64,000 nucleotides of DNA from Frigoribacterium sp. SL97 (GCF_026625765.1 NZ_CP113062.1:3348001-3412000); one strand, 5' to 3'; shown: positions 8,538 through 17,605, counted from the stretch's first letter. Notes: generated by a model not told the origin, from the sequence alone. A program made the numbers and translations.

Positions 8538-9526
8538 CGCGCGACCACCTCCTCGCGCGGGGAGACGGGATCGACGTCCACGGGTTTCTCCTTCTTGCCC
8601 GATCCGAGCCGCCAGTTGATGATCACGAAGATCACGACGAGCAGGAACACGGCCCAGGCGATGGCTGCTCCGTAGCCGAAGCGGTTGTAGTTGAAGGCCT
8701 GCTGGTAGAAGTACAGGACCGTCGTGAGACCGGCTTGACCCGCGCCTCCGGAGTTGGGGTTCGTCGTCGACGACGACGCCGTCAGCACCTGCGCTTCGGT
8801 GAAGCTCTGCAGGCCGGTGATCGTCGAGACCACCAGCACGAAGAGGATCGTCGGGCGCAGCAGCGGAAGCGTGATCGACCAGAAACTGCGGATCACCCCC
8901 GCGCCGTCGAGCTTGGCGGCCTCGTAGACCTCGCCACTGATCGACTGCATGCCGGCCAGGAACAGGATCGCGTTGTAACCGGTCCACTGGTAGGTGATCA
9001 GCACGGCGATGGTGACCTGGATCGCCCAGGGGGTCGACAGCCAGGCCACGCCGTCGAAGCCGAGGGCCCGCAGGCCGGCGTTCAGCAGGCCGAAGCTGTC
9101 ACCGAAGATCGAGCCGAAGAGCACCGCCATCGCGACGACCGAGGTGACGTTCGGCACGAAGAACGCGATGCGGTAGAACGTGCCGAACCGCTTCGCCGAG
9201 TTGAGCATGGCCGCCACGATCACGGCGATGACCATCATCGGGAAGGTCGACAGGGCGAAGATGATCAGGGTGTTCTTGATCGACAGCCAGAAGGTCTGGT
9301 CGGCGACCAGGGCCCGGAAGTTGTCGAGGCCGACCCATTCGGGCGAGCCGAGGCCGTTCCAGTCCTGGAACGACAGCACCAGCGAGTAGCCCGCGGGGAA
9401 CAGCCCGAAGATCGCGAAGAGCACGAAGAACGGCGCGATGGCGACGTAGTAGGGCCAGCTCTTGCGCAGCCCCGCCCGGGAGCGCGCGGTGGGGCGCGCT
9501 CCCGGGCTCAGCACGGTGGGGATCAC
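8534..9526 (-). CDS. CUT1 sugar ABC permease, MalF type
   Basis: First membrane subunit of the carbohydrate importer, 330 residues with six predicted spans; the first (YYVAIAPFFVLFAIF) starts near residue 26. The EAA-type loop YEAAKLDGAGVIRSF lies near residue 217. The GTG start at 9526 shares one base with the TAG stop of the binding-protein gene; a second GTG a few codons downstream is possible. The C-terminal tail is Lys/Glu-rich (GSGKKEKPVDVD). It pairs with the MalG-type gene immediately downstream. Substrate cannot be read from the permease itself; the surrounding beta-galactosidase, nagB and mannosidase suggest an N-glycan-like or galacto-oligosaccharide. Confidence 0.9.
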   Translation of the reverse strand: MIPTVLSPGARPTARSRAGLRKSWPYYVAIAPFFVLFAIFGLFPAGYSLVLSFQDWNGLGSPEWVGLDNFRALVADQTFWLSIKNTLIIFALSTFPMMVIAVIVAAMLNSAKRFGTFYRIAFFVPNVTSVVAMAVLFGSIFGDSFGLLNAGLRALGFDGVAWLSTPWAIQVTIAVLITYQWTGYNAILFLAGMQSISGEVYEAAKLDGAGVIRSFWSITLPLLRPTILFVLVVSTITGLQSFTEAQVLTASSSTTNPNSGGAGQAGLTTVLYFYQQAFNYNRFGYGAAIAWAVFLLVVIFVIINWRLGSGKKEKPVDVDPVSPREEVVAR

Positions 9527-10797
9527 TACTCGGCGGCCTTCAGGGCGGCCTCGCCGGCCGAGACGGCGTCGTTCCAGGCCTGGTCGGGGTCCTTGCCGAG
9601 CGACTGCACGTTCTGCAGCTCGGTCATGTAGGGCGCCGCGACCTGGTTCTCGAACGGGCTGGTGTACGCGGTGGGCATGTCGGCGGCGGCCTGCGCGAAG
9701 ACCTCGACGGTCGACTGACCGCCGAAGAACTCGTCGCCCGCGGTCAGCTCGGGGGCCGAGTAGGCGGCCGTGGCCGACGGGAAGATGCCCTTGTCCTGGT
9801 AGGCGACGATCTGGTTCTGCTCGCTCAGGATGTCCTTGATCACGGCGAATGCGGCCTCGGGGTCGTCGGTGCCCTCGGGGATCGTCAAGAACGACCCTCC
9901 GATGTTGGCGGGGCCGCCGGGCATCGGTGCGACGCGCCAGTCGCCCGAGGTGTCGGCCGTGGCGCTCTTGATGTCGGCCTGGTACCAGGCGGCACCGAGC
10001 AGCGTCGGCAGCGAGCCACCGGTGATGGCGGCGGCCCAGTCGGGGCTGCCGTCGGTGAGCCCGGCGGTCAGGCCCTTCTCCTTGGCCTCGACCGCACGGT
10101 CCCAGGCCGCCTTGATCTCGTCGCCGTCGCCGGTGAACTCGCCCTCCTCGTTCACGAAGCGGGCGCTGCCCTGACCGATCGACTTGGTGAACACGTCGCC
10201 CATGTCGACCTCGAGGCTCGCCCCCGTCGCCGCCTTGAGCTTCTCGCCGAAGGCGAAGTAGTCGTCCCAGGTCGAGGTCGCCGCGGCGACGTCAGCGGGC
10301 TCGGAGGGCAGACCGGCCGCGGCGAGCACGTCGGCCCGGTAGTAGAGGGCGGTGGGGCCGATGTCGATCGGGATGCCGATCAGCTTGCCGTCGGCGGTCG
10401 TCGCCTCGGCGAGCTTCCAGGCCGGGAACTGGTCGACGATGTCCTTGGCACCGAGGTCGTTCAGGTCGGTGAAGAGGTCGGATTCGCTGAGGAAGTACGG
10501 CATGTCCTCACCTTTGACGCCGCTGACGGCGGGCAGGCCGGTGCGTCCGGTGAAGGTGGTGACGAGCTTCTGCTTGAAGTCGCCGCCGATCGTCGACACC
10601 TTGATCGGCGTCGTCTCGTCCACGCTGCTCAACACCTTGTCGCTCAGGCCGTCGGGCCAGATCCAGACGTCGGTCTCTCCGGAGGCGTTCGCACCCCCGC
10701 CCGAACCGGCGCACGAGGCGAGCAGGGGGGTGACGAGGGCGAGCGCGGCGACGGTGCCGGCGATCTTGCCGACGAGGCGTCGGGTGGGGAGTGCCAT
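9526..10797 (-). CDS. Sugar-binding lipoprotein of CUT1 ABC importer
   Basis: Extracellular solute-binding protein (family 1), 423 residues, delivering an oligosaccharide to the two permeases encoded next. N-terminal signal: basic PTRR, a hydrophobic stretch, and the lipobox LLASC with the modified Cys at about residue 29. It is followed by a Gly/Ser-rich linker and DVWIWPDGLSDKV at the start of the mature fold. Start: ATG 10797 is preceded by GAGAG at usable spacing; an in-frame ATG at 10809 would add four residues. It lies 63 nt downstream of the PfkB kinase gene in the same direction, so the operon is kinase, binding protein, two permeases, nagB, lacZ. Confidence 0.9.
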   Translation of the reverse strand: MALPTRRLVGKIAGTVAALALVTPLLASCAGSGGGANASGETDVWIWPDGLSDKVLSSVDETTPIKVSTIGGDFKQKLVTTFTGRTGLPAVSGVKGEDMPYFLSESDLFTDLNDLGAKDIVDQFPAWKLAEATTADGKLIGIPIDIGPTALYYRADVLAAAGLPSEPADVAAATSTWDDYFAFGEKLKAATGASLEVDMGDVFTKSIGQGSARFVNEEGEFTGDGDEIKAAWDRAVEAKEKGLTAGLTDGSPDWAAAITGGSLPTLLGAAWYQADIKSATADTSGDWRVAPMPGGPANIGGSFLTIPEGTDDPEAAFAVIKDILSEQNQIVAYQDKGIFPSATAAYSAPELTAGDEFFGGQSTVEVFAQAAADMPTAYTSPFENQVAAPYMTELQNVQSLGKDPDQAWNDAVSAGEAALKAAE

Positions 10798-10860
10798 GGG
10801 GTCTCTCAATCGGTTGGGGGGAAGCCGAAGTGGGGCGGGGGGACGAGCAGGAGGTACGGG

Positions 10861-11892
10861 TCAGCGGAACAGCGTCGTGCTGCTCTCGCCCTGGTCGTGG
10901 AGGGCCTCGAGCACGAAGTCGTAGCGGCCGGGTTCGGCCGCCGTCGGATGGGCACCGAGCCAGTCGGCGAGTTCGTCGAGCCGAGGGGCGCCCGAGGCGC
11001 CACCCGGTCGCGAGACGGTGACGCCGGCCACGAGGCAGGCGAAGTCGACGCGCTGCAACAGCGACCAGTCGGACCGCGAGCCGGCCACGGCCAGCGCGGC
11101 ACCGAACACGTCGCCCGCCCCGGTGGCGTCGACGGCGTGCACCCGCACGGGTGGACGGACCACCTCGTCACCACTGGCGGAGTCGACGGCGACGACGCCG
11201 GCCGAGCCCGAGGTCACGACGCTCAGCGGCACGCGGTCGCCGAGGCGGCGTGCGGCGTCGATCGCCGAGTCGGTGCCGGTGTAGGCCATGGCCTCGAGGT
11301 GGTTCGGCATGAACGCGTGGCAGTCGTCGAGCTGCTCGAGCAGGGAAGGGTCCCAGCGTTCGGACGGGTCCCATCCGACGTCGGCGAAGACGCGGGTGCC
11401 CTGGGCGGTGGCCCGCGCGGTCCAGGTGCTGCGCGCCTCCTCGAGGTGCACGAGGGCGACGGCGGCGGCGGGCAGGACGTCGGGCAGCAGGGCGTCCGAC
11501 CCGATCGGAGCGGGCGTGCCGCCGGTGACCAGCGCGCGGTCGTCGCCGTAGCCGAGGGACGCGGTGACGGGCAGGGCCCAGCCGGGCACGGTGACGAGGT
11601 ACGACAGGTCGATGCCCTCGGCAGCCAAGGAGGCGCGGGTCATGGTCGAGAACGTGTCGCCGCCCACGGCGGCAGCGATCGAGGTGGGGACACCGAGGCG
11701 AGCGCCCACCAGGGCGAAGTTGGCGATGCCGCCGGGGCCGGCCCCGAACGACGAGGTCCAGACCTCGTGACCGAGCACGGGCGCACCGGGCAGGTCACCG
11801 AACACCACGTCGGCGAACAGCTGCCCCACGACGAGCATGCCGGCGAGGGCGTCGCTCTCGGCGGGTGGGGCGGTGCGGGGTGCGGTCTGCAC
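10861..11892 (-). CDS. PfkB-family sugar kinase
   Basis: Ribokinase/PfkB-type kinase of 343 residues that phosphorylates a sugar hydroxyl with ATP. The N-terminal signature region reads FGAGPGGIANFALVGARLG (~residues 49-67); the C-terminal signature DATGAGDVFGAAL (~260) holds the anion hole and catalytic Asp. GTG start at 11892 with a strong GAGGAGG five bases upstream. First gene of the minus-strand operon, facing a DeoR regulator across a 134-bp promoter region. Given nagB and lacZ downstream, the substrate may be a hexose such as an N-acetylhexosamine or a galactose derivative; sequence alone does not decide. Confidence 0.85.
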   Translation of the reverse strand: MQTAPRTAPPAESDALAGMLVVGQLFADVVFGDLPGAPVLGHEVWTSSFGAGPGGIANFALVGARLGVPTSIAAAVGGDTFSTMTRASLAAEGIDLSYLVTVPGWALPVTASLGYGDDRALVTGGTPAPIGSDALLPDVLPAAAVALVHLEEARSTWTARATAQGTRVFADVGWDPSERWDPSLLEQLDDCHAFMPNHLEAMAYTGTDSAIDAARRLGDRVPLSVVTSGSAGVVAVDSASGDEVVRPPVRVHAVDATGAGDVFGAALAVAGSRSDWSLLQRVDFACLVAGVTVSRPGGASGAPRLDELADWLGAHPTAAEPGRYDFVLEALHDQGESSTTLFR

Positions 11893-11940
11893 GGGGTCCT
11901 CCTCGGGTCAGATCGGCGTCGGCGTCGACCTGCTGAGACG

Positions 11941-11969
11941 TTTCTAGCCCATGTGCGCACAAATGTGAA
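11941..11969 (-). promoter_or_regulatory. Candidate promoter of the PfkB-ABC-nagB-lacZ operon
   Basis: On the minus strand, TTCACA (11969-11964) is followed after 17 nt by TAGAAA (11946-11941), a plausible -35/-10 pair. The spacer holds the perfect palindrome GTGCGCAC (11953-11960), a possible repressor contact. Confidence 0.5.
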
Positions 11970-11974
11970 TGATT

Positions 11975-12005
11975 TTGTTTGTTACAAGATTGTTTCTGCT
12001 CGAAA
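11975..12005. promoter_or_regulatory. Two inverted-repeat operator candidates
   Basis: TTGT-N5-ACAA at 11975-11987 and TTTC-N5-GAAA at 11993-12005 share the same 13-bp architecture (4-bp arms, 5-nt spacer), centred 18 bp apart in an AT-rich island. They overlap the regulator promoter and are the natural binding sites for the adjacent DeoR protein. Confidence 0.5.
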
Positions 12006-12019
12006 TTGCGCGCTACTGT
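11990..12019 (+). promoter_or_regulatory. Candidate promoter of the deoR-GH4-GH38 arm
   Basis: TTGTTT (11990-11995), an 18-nt spacer, then TACTGT (12014-12019). Only 7 nt separate the -10 from the ATG at 12027 and no Shine-Dalgarno is present, so the transcript is probably leaderless. Confidence 0.55.
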
Positions 12020-12026
12020 TCAGACT

Positions 12027-12773
12027 ATGAAAGACGTCCGAGACATCGTGATCCTCGATCGGCTGCGCTCCGAGCGGGCGGCGACGGTCACCGACCTGGC
12101 CCTCGCCACCAGCACGAGCGAGGCCACGATCCGCCGCGACCTGCAGCGCCTCGACGAGGCGGGGGTGCTGAGACGGACCCACGGCGGCGCCGTGCTCGTC
12201 GAGGCGGATGCCCCCTTCGCCGAGGTCGAGCAGGTCAATCGCCGCGCGAAAGAGCGCATCGCCGCGGCGGCGGCATCCCAGGTGGCCGACGGTCAGTCGG
12301 TCGTGCTCGACATCGGCACCACGACCCTGCACGTCGCCGAACACCTTCGGGGTCGCGACGTCACGGTGATCACGGCGAGCATCGCGGTCTTCGATCTGCT
12401 GCGCGACGACCGTGCCGTCCAGCTCATCCTGCTGCCGGGCGACTGGGACCCGGTCTACCGGTCCGTCTCGGGCCCGCTGACGGCCGAGAGCCTGCGACTA
12501 CTGCACGCCGACCACGCCTTCATGGGCGTCAGTGGCATCGCCGACAACGGCGACCTCCGCGACACGACCATGAGCCAGGTGCCGATCAAGCGCGCCATGG
12601 CCGAGGTGAGCGACCGGGCCACGGTGCTCGCGGACTCGAGCAAGTTCCCGGGCACCGGCGCCGGCCGCGTCGCCCCCAGCGCGTCGTTGACGCAGCTGAT
12701 CACCGAATCGACGCCGCACGAGAACGTCTCGGCTGCGCTGGCACGCAAGGGAGTGACGGTGACCGTCGCATGA
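12027..12773 (+). CDS. DeoR-family transcriptional regulator of the glycan locus
   Basis: Sugar-responsive repressor of 248 residues. The N-terminal winged helix-turn-helix carries the DeoR signature TSTSEATIRRDLQRLDEAG (~residues 26-44) and THGGAVL. The C-terminal DeoRC sensor domain (isomerase-like fold) has DIGTTTLHVAE and ADSSKF motifs that bind phosphorylated sugars in family members. Start ATG 12027 matches the family N-terminus; it has no ribosome-binding site and sits 7 nt after a -10 box. Its stop overlaps the GH4 start (ATGA). Divergent from the transporter operon, so it likely controls both arms through the inverted repeats in the shared promoter region (inference). Confidence 0.88.
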   Translation: MKDVRDIVILDRLRSERAATVTDLALATSTSEATIRRDLQRLDEAGVLRRTHGGAVLVEADAPFAEVEQVNRRAKERIAAAAASQVADGQSVVLDIGTTTLHVAEHLRGRDVTVITASIAVFDLLRDDRAVQLILLPGDWDPVYRSVSGPLTAESLRLLHADHAFMGVSGIADNGDLRDTTMSQVPIKRAMAEVSDRATVLADSSKFPGTGAGRVAPSASLTQLITESTPHENVSAALARKGVTVTVA

Positions 12774-14125
12774 AGCTGACCATCCTGGGCGGGGGCGGCT
12801 TCCGCGTCCCGCTCGTCTACTCGGCGCTGCTGCGCGACCACGCCGAGGGCCGGGTCACCTCGGTGGCCCTGTACGACACCGACGCGATCAGACTCTCGGC
12901 CGTCGCCCGCGTGCTGCGAGAGCAGGCACTCGAGCACCTCGACGCGCCCGTGGTCTCGCTGCACACCGACCTCGACGACGCCCTGCGCGGAGCCGACTTC
13001 GTCTTCTCGGCGATCCGGGTCGGCGGCATGGCCGGTCGCTCCTGCGACGAACGGATCGGTCTGTCGCACGGCGTGATCGGTCAAGAGACCGTGGGCTACG
13101 GCGGCATCTCGTACGCCCTGCGCACCCTGCCCGTCGTGATGGACCTCGCCGTCCGCGTCAAGGCCCTGGCCCCCGACGCCTTCGTGATCAACTTCACCAA
13201 CCCGGCCGGCGTCGTGACCGAGGCGATGTCGCGCGTGCTCGGCGACCGGGTGATCGGCATCTGCGACAGCCCCATCGGCCTCGCGCGCCGCGTGCTCGGA
13301 GCCCTCGACGTGCGCGTGCCCGACGACGCCTTCGACAGCGTCACCATCGACTACGCGGGCCTCAACCACCTGGGCTGGCTGCGCGGACTGACCGTCGACG
13401 GCGTCGACGTGCTGCCCCGGCTCTTCGAGCAGCCGGAGCGCATCGAGACCTTCGAGGAAGGCAAGCTGTTCGGTGCCGACTGGGTCACCGAACTGGGCGC
13501 CGTGCCCAACGAGTACCTGCACTACTACTACTTCACCCGCGACGTGCTGCACGCCGACCAGCTGGCCGTGCAGACCCGCGGTGGTTACCTCGTCGACCAA
13601 CAGGCCCGCTTCTACGACGAACTCGCCGAGGGCGACGGCTCGGCCCTCGCCCTCTGGGAACGCACCCGACTCGAACGCGAGACGACCTACATGGCGACCA
13701 ACCGGCAGTCCGCAGGCATGGGCGACCGCGACCAGGACGACCTCGTCTCGGGCGGCTACGAGCACGTCGCGCTGGCCCTGATGCGCGGCATCGCCTACGA
13801 CCAGAGCGCCCGACTCATCCTCAACGTGCGGAACGGCGGCACCTTGCCCGAACTCGACGCGGACGCCGTCGTCGAGGTGCCCTGCGTCGTCGACGCGAGC
13901 GGCGCCCACCCCGTCGTGGGCACCTCGCTGCCCGACTTCGGCGTCGGCCTCGTTACGAACGCGAAGTACGTCGAGCGCCAGACGATCGAGGCCGGCGTCG
14001 ACGGCTCGAAGGCGGCCGCCGTGCGCGCCCTCGCGCACCACCCGCTGGTCGACTCGGTCACCGTCGCCCGCTCGCTGCTCGGCGACGCGATGGCGAGCTT
14101 CCCCGGGCTCGACTACCTGCGCTGA
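12770..14125 (+). CDS. GH4 family 6-phospho-glycosidase
   Basis: NAD- and Mn-dependent glycosidase of family 4, 451 residues. The N-terminal Rossmann motif is GGGGFRVP (~residue 7). NFTNPAGV (~140) and GICDSPIG (~163), the latter placing the metal-binding Cys, and LNHLGW (~199) complete the GH4 signature. Family members open 6-phospho-alpha/beta-glucosides, galactosides or glucuronides by an oxidation-elimination mechanism. Features here resemble the 6-phospho-beta-glucosidase branch (LicH/CelF), but the imported substrate is not known to be phosphorylated, since the locus has an ABC rather than a PTS importer. It is translated from an ATG overlapping the deoR stop. The exact sugar is uncertain. 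Confidence 0.87.
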   Translation: MKLTILGGGGFRVPLVYSALLRDHAEGRVTSVALYDTDAIRLSAVARVLREQALEHLDAPVVSLHTDLDDALRGADFVFSAIRVGGMAGRSCDERIGLSHGVIGQETVGYGGISYALRTLPVVMDLAVRVKALAPDAFVINFTNPAGVVTEAMSRVLGDRVIGICDSPIGLARRVLGALDVRVPDDAFDSVTIDYAGLNHLGWLRGLTVDGVDVLPRLFEQPERIETFEEGKLFGADWVTELGAVPNEYLHYYYFTRDVLHADQLAVQTRGGYLVDQQARFYDELAEGDGSALALWERTRLERETTYMATNRQSAGMGDRDQDDLVSGGYEHVALALMRGIAYDQSARLILNVRNGGTLPELDADAVVEVPCVVDASGAHPVVGTSLPDFGVGLVTNAKYVERQTIEAGVDGSKAAAVRALAHHPLVDSVTVARSLLGDAMASFPGLDYLR

Positions 14126-14229
14126 GGCGCGACCCCGCAGGGCCGGGGCGACCCGCGCCTCCTCGACCTCCCCCCGACCACCCTCTTACCCGGCGACGCC
14201 GCCGGGGCCCCACCCCGTGAGGACCCACC

Positions 14230-17200
14230 GTGCACCAGAACCAGAAACTCGTCGAAGAGCGCATCGAGCGCGTGCTGAACGAGCGCATCACCCCCGCCGT
14301 CCACTCGGCGACCACCCCGGTCACCCTGCGCGCCTGGCAGGTGCCCGACGAACCGGTGCCGGTCGCCGAGGCCCTGGTCCAGACGTACGACCCCTTCGAG
14401 ATCGGCCAGCCGTGGGGACGCGCCTGGTCGACCTGGTGGTTCGAAGTCCTCGGCGAGGTCCCTGCCGACTGGGCCGGGCACACGGTCGAGCTCGTGCTCG
14501 ACCCCGGGTTCATCGGCGACTGGCCGGGCAACCAGGCCGAGTGCCTGGTGCACACCCCGGACGGCGTGCCGATCAAGGGCATCCACCCGCGCAACACCTA
14601 CGTGCGCCTGCACGACGAGGCCGCCGGGGGCGAAGCCGTGCACTTCTTCGTCGAGGCCGCCGGGAACCCCGACATCTTGGTGAACGAGTTCGTTCCGACC
14701 GCCTACGGCGAGAAGTCGACCGCGCCGACGGAGCCGATCTACCGGTTCCGCACCGCGCAGCTGGCCGTCTTCGAGCACGAGGTCTGGGGCCTGCGCTTCG
14801 ACGTCGAGGTGCTCTACCAGATGATGAAGGAGCTGCACCAGGACGACCCGCGTCGCCACGAGGTGCTGCGAGCCCTCGAACGCTCGCTCGACGTGCTGCG
14901 CCTCGACGACATCGTCGGCACCGCGGCAGCCGCCCGCGAGGTGCTCGCCCCGGTGCTCGCGAGCCCGGCCGTCCCGAGCGCCCACACCCTGAGCGGCATC
15001 GGCCACGCGCACATCGACAGCGCCTGGCTCTGGCCGATCCGCGAGACCAAACGCAAGACGGCCCGCACCTTCTCGAACGTGCTGACGCTGGCGAAGCAGT
15101 ATCCCGACTTCCGCTTCGCCTGCTCGTCGGCGCAGCAGTACCAGTGGGTGAAAGAGAACTACCCGACCGTCTTCGAGGGCATCAAGCAGGCCATCGCCGA
15201 CGGAACCTGGTACCCCGTCGGCTCGCAGTGGATCGAACCCGACGGCAACCTGCCGGGCGGCGAGGCCATGGTGCGTCAGATCACCCACGGCCTGCGCTTC
15301 TTCGCCGACGAGCTCGGCGTCGAGACGCACGGCGTCTGGCTGCCCGACTCGTTCGGCTACACGGCGTCGTTCCCGCAGATCGCCAAGCTGGCGGGCCTCG
15401 AGTGGTTCCTCACCCAGAAGCTGTCGTGGAACCAGACCAACACGTTCCCGCACCACACCTTCTGGTGGGAGGGCATCGACGGTTCGCGGGTCTTCACCCA
15501 CTTCCCGCCGATCGACACCTACAACTCGACCCTCGAGGCCGAAGAGCTGCACCATGCGGTGCGGCAGTTCCGAGAGAAGGGCGCCGCCACGCGCTCGCTC
15601 GTCCCCTTCGGCTACGGCGACGGAGGCGGTGGCCCGATCCGCGAGATGATGGAACGCCAGCGTCGGGTGAAGGACCTCGAGGGTTCGCCCCGGGTCGAGA
15701 TCGAGCACCCCGACGAGTTCTTCGCCAAGGCCCGTGCCGAGTACGAGGACGCCCCCGTCTGGGTCGGCGAGCTCTACCTCGAGCTGCACCGCGGCACGTT
15801 CACCTCGCACGCCCGTGAGAAACGCGGCAACCGCGAGGCCGAGCACCGCCTCCGCGAGGCCGAGCTGTGGTGGACCACCGCGGCCGTCCGCACCGGTGCC
15901 GCCTACCCGTACGCCGCCCTCGACCGCCTCTGGAAGCTCACGCTGCTGCAGCAGTTCCACGACATCCTTCCGGGCTCGTCGATCGCCTGGGTGCACCGCG
16001 AGAACGAGGACGACTACCGCCGCAGCCTCGCCGAGCTCGACCTGCTGATCGAGGAGGCGCTGGTCGCCGTGGCCTCGCCCGGCAGCGTCGTCAACGCGGC
16101 CGGTCACGACCGCGTTGCCCTGGTCGAGGACGCCTCGGGTGTCGCCGCCGCCCTGGTCGCGGTGCCCGGCTCGGGCGTCGCGCCGCTGGTCGCCGTGGAC
16201 GCGACCTCGCCGGTGGTGGTGACCCGCGCCTCCTCGAGGGGTGCGACGGTCGAGAACGGGCTCGTGCGCATCGTCGTCGACGAGCGCGGCCTGATCACCT
16301 CGATCGTCGACCTGCGGCACGACCGCGAGCTGGTGCCGGCCGGCCGCGCGGCCAACCTGCTGCAGCTGCACGAGGACCTGCCGAACGCGTGGGACGCGTG
16401 GGACATCGACGCGCACTACCGCCACAGCCGCACCGACCTGGTCGAGGCCGACGCGGTCGAGATCGTCGAAGAAGGGCCGCTGCGCGTCACGGTGCGCGTC
16501 GAGCGCTCGTTCGGCCGCTCGCGGGTCGAGCAGTTCGTCTCGCTCGTGGCCGACGACGCCCGCGTGCACGTCCGCACCGAGCTCGACTGGCGCGAGGACG
16601 AGAAGCTGCTCAAGGTGAGCTTCCCGCTCGTGCTGCACGCGCAGCACCACAGCGCCGAGATCCAGTTCGGCCACGTCCGCCGCGCCACCCACACCAACAC
16701 CTCGTGGGACGACGCCCGGTTCGAGGTGATGGCGCACCGCTGGGTGCACGTCGAGGAGCCCGGCTACGGCGTCGGCCTGACGAACTCGGGCAGCTACGGC
16801 CACGACATCACCCGCACCGTGGGCGAGACCGGCGAGGTCGAGACCGAGGTGCGCGTCAGCCTGGTGCGCGCGGCCCGCAGCCCGGACCCCGTGCAGGACA
16901 TCGGTCACCACCGCTTCGACTACGCGCTCGTGCCGGGTGCGACCATCGACGAGGTCGTCCGCGCGGGGTACGAGCAGAACCTGCCCGTGCGCGTGGTCGG
17001 CGCCGGACGCGGCGGGGCGACGTTCGTGCTCGGCGCGGGTGCCGGCAGCACGGCGGGTGCGGGGCACGGCGCGTCGACGACTGCGGAGGTCCCTCCGGCC
17101 TCGGACGTCTCGGCCAGCTCGACCACCTCGGCCGCCTCGACGCCGTCGACGTCCTCGGCGGTCGGGGGTCTCGTGTCGCTCTCGGGCGAGCAGGTGCGCA

Positions 17201-17451
17201 TCGAGTCGCTCAAACTGGCCGACGACGAGACGGGCGACGTGGTCGTGCGGCTGTACGAATCGACCGGCGCCCGGGCCGGCACCCGTGTCGACGCCCACTT
17301 CGACGTGACCCGCGTGACCGAGGTCGACGTGCTCGAGCGTCCGCTGACCGAGGCCATGCCCAGCGCGCTGCGCTTCGCGCCCGACGCCACCGGGGCCGAC
17401 CTGACCCTGCGCCCGTTCCAGGTCGTGACACTGCGCCTGCACCGCGCCTGA
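14230..17451 (+). CDS. Alpha-mannosidase, GH38
   Basis: Zinc-dependent retaining alpha-mannosidase, 1073 residues, cytoplasmic (no signal peptide). The N-terminal ~250 residues form an accessory beta domain. The catalytic domain starts with GHAHIDSAW (~residue 259), giving the zinc-binding His and Asp. WLPDSFGYTASFPQ (~372) holds the nucleophile Asp, and QQFHDILPGSSI (~577) the second zinc His/Asp pair. The C-terminal beta-sandwich contains an unusual Ser/Thr/Ala-rich low-complexity insert (~940-975). GTG start preceded by GTGAGGA. It follows the GH4 gene by 104 nt in the deoR operon. With LacZ and NagB it fits trimming of N-glycan-type oligosaccharides (inference). Confidence 0.93.
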   Translation: MHQNQKLVEERIERVLNERITPAVHSATTPVTLRAWQVPDEPVPVAEALVQTYDPFEIGQPWGRAWSTWWFEVLGEVPADWAGHTVELVLDPGFIGDWPGNQAECLVHTPDGVPIKGIHPRNTYVRLHDEAAGGEAVHFFVEAAGNPDILVNEFVPTAYGEKSTAPTEPIYRFRTAQLAVFEHEVWGLRFDVEVLYQMMKELHQDDPRRHEVLRALERSLDVLRLDDIVGTAAAAREVLAPVLASPAVPSAHTLSGIGHAHIDSAWLWPIRETKRKTARTFSNVLTLAKQYPDFRFACSSAQQYQWVKENYPTVFEGIKQAIADGTWYPVGSQWIEPDGNLPGGEAMVRQITHGLRFFADELGVETHGVWLPDSFGYTASFPQIAKLAGLEWFLTQKLSWNQTNTFPHHTFWWEGIDGSRVFTHFPPIDTYNSTLEAEELHHAVRQFREKGAATRSLVPFGYGDGGGGPIREMMERQRRVKDLEGSPRVEIEHPDEFFAKARAEYEDAPVWVGELYLELHRGTFTSHAREKRGNREAEHRLREAELWWTTAAVRTGAAYPYAALDRLWKLTLLQQFHDILPGSSIAWVHRENEDDYRRSLAELDLLIEEALVAVASPGSVVNAAGHDRVALVEDASGVAAALVAVPGSGVAPLVAVDATSPVVVTRASSRGATVENGLVRIVVDERGLITSIVDLRHDRELVPAGRAANLLQLHEDLPNAWDAWDIDAHYRHSRTDLVEADAVEIVEEGPLRVTVRVERSFGRSRVEQFVSLVADDARVHVRTELDWREDEKLLKVSFPLVLHAQHHSAEIQFGHVRRATHTNTSWDDARFEVMAHRWVHVEEPGYGVGLTNSGSYGHDITRTVGETGEVETEVRVSLVRAARSPDPVQDIGHHRFDYALVPGATIDEVVRAGYEQNLPVRVVGAGRGGATFVLGAGAGSTAGAGHGASTTAEVPPASDVSASSTTSAASTPSTSSAVGGLVSLSGEQVRIESLKLADDETGDVVVRLYESTGARAGTRVDAHFDVTRVTEVDVLERPLTEAMPSALRFAPDATGADLTLRPFQVVTLRLHRA

Positions 17452-17466
17452 GTCGCGTCGGGTCGC

Positions 17467-17509
17467 GACCCGCGCCTCCTTCCCCCTGAACCGGCAGGAG
17501 GCGCGGGTC
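17467..17509. terminator. Hairpin from an inverted pair of the GACCCGCGCCTCC word
   Basis: Perfect 14-bp arms at 17467-17480 and 17496-17509 with a 15-nt loop, 15 bp after the alpha-mannosidase stop and between convergent genes. No U-tract follows, as is common in actinobacterial terminators. Confidence 0.7.
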
Positions 17510-17541
17510 GACCCGGCCGCGGCGGTGCCACCCGACCGACA

Positions 17542-17605
17542 TCGCACCGCCGAATGGACGTCGCACCGCCGAAGTCGGCGGTGCGACGTCCATTCGGCGG
17601 TGCGA
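17542..17605. repeat. Perfect 31-bp inverted repeat (GTCGCACC family)
   Basis: Arms 17542-17572 and 17575-17605 are exact complements with a 2-nt loop. Each arm holds two direct copies of TCGCACCGCCGA. It lies between convergent genes, so it could act as a bidirectional terminator or extrude as a cruciform. Confidence 0.9.

Noticed and set aside
14113..17547. Long open frame on the minus strand across the alpha-mannosidase
   Set aside because: It mirrors the strongly GC-biased codons of the real plus-strand gene; composition is His/Arg/Gly-rich with no recognisable domain.
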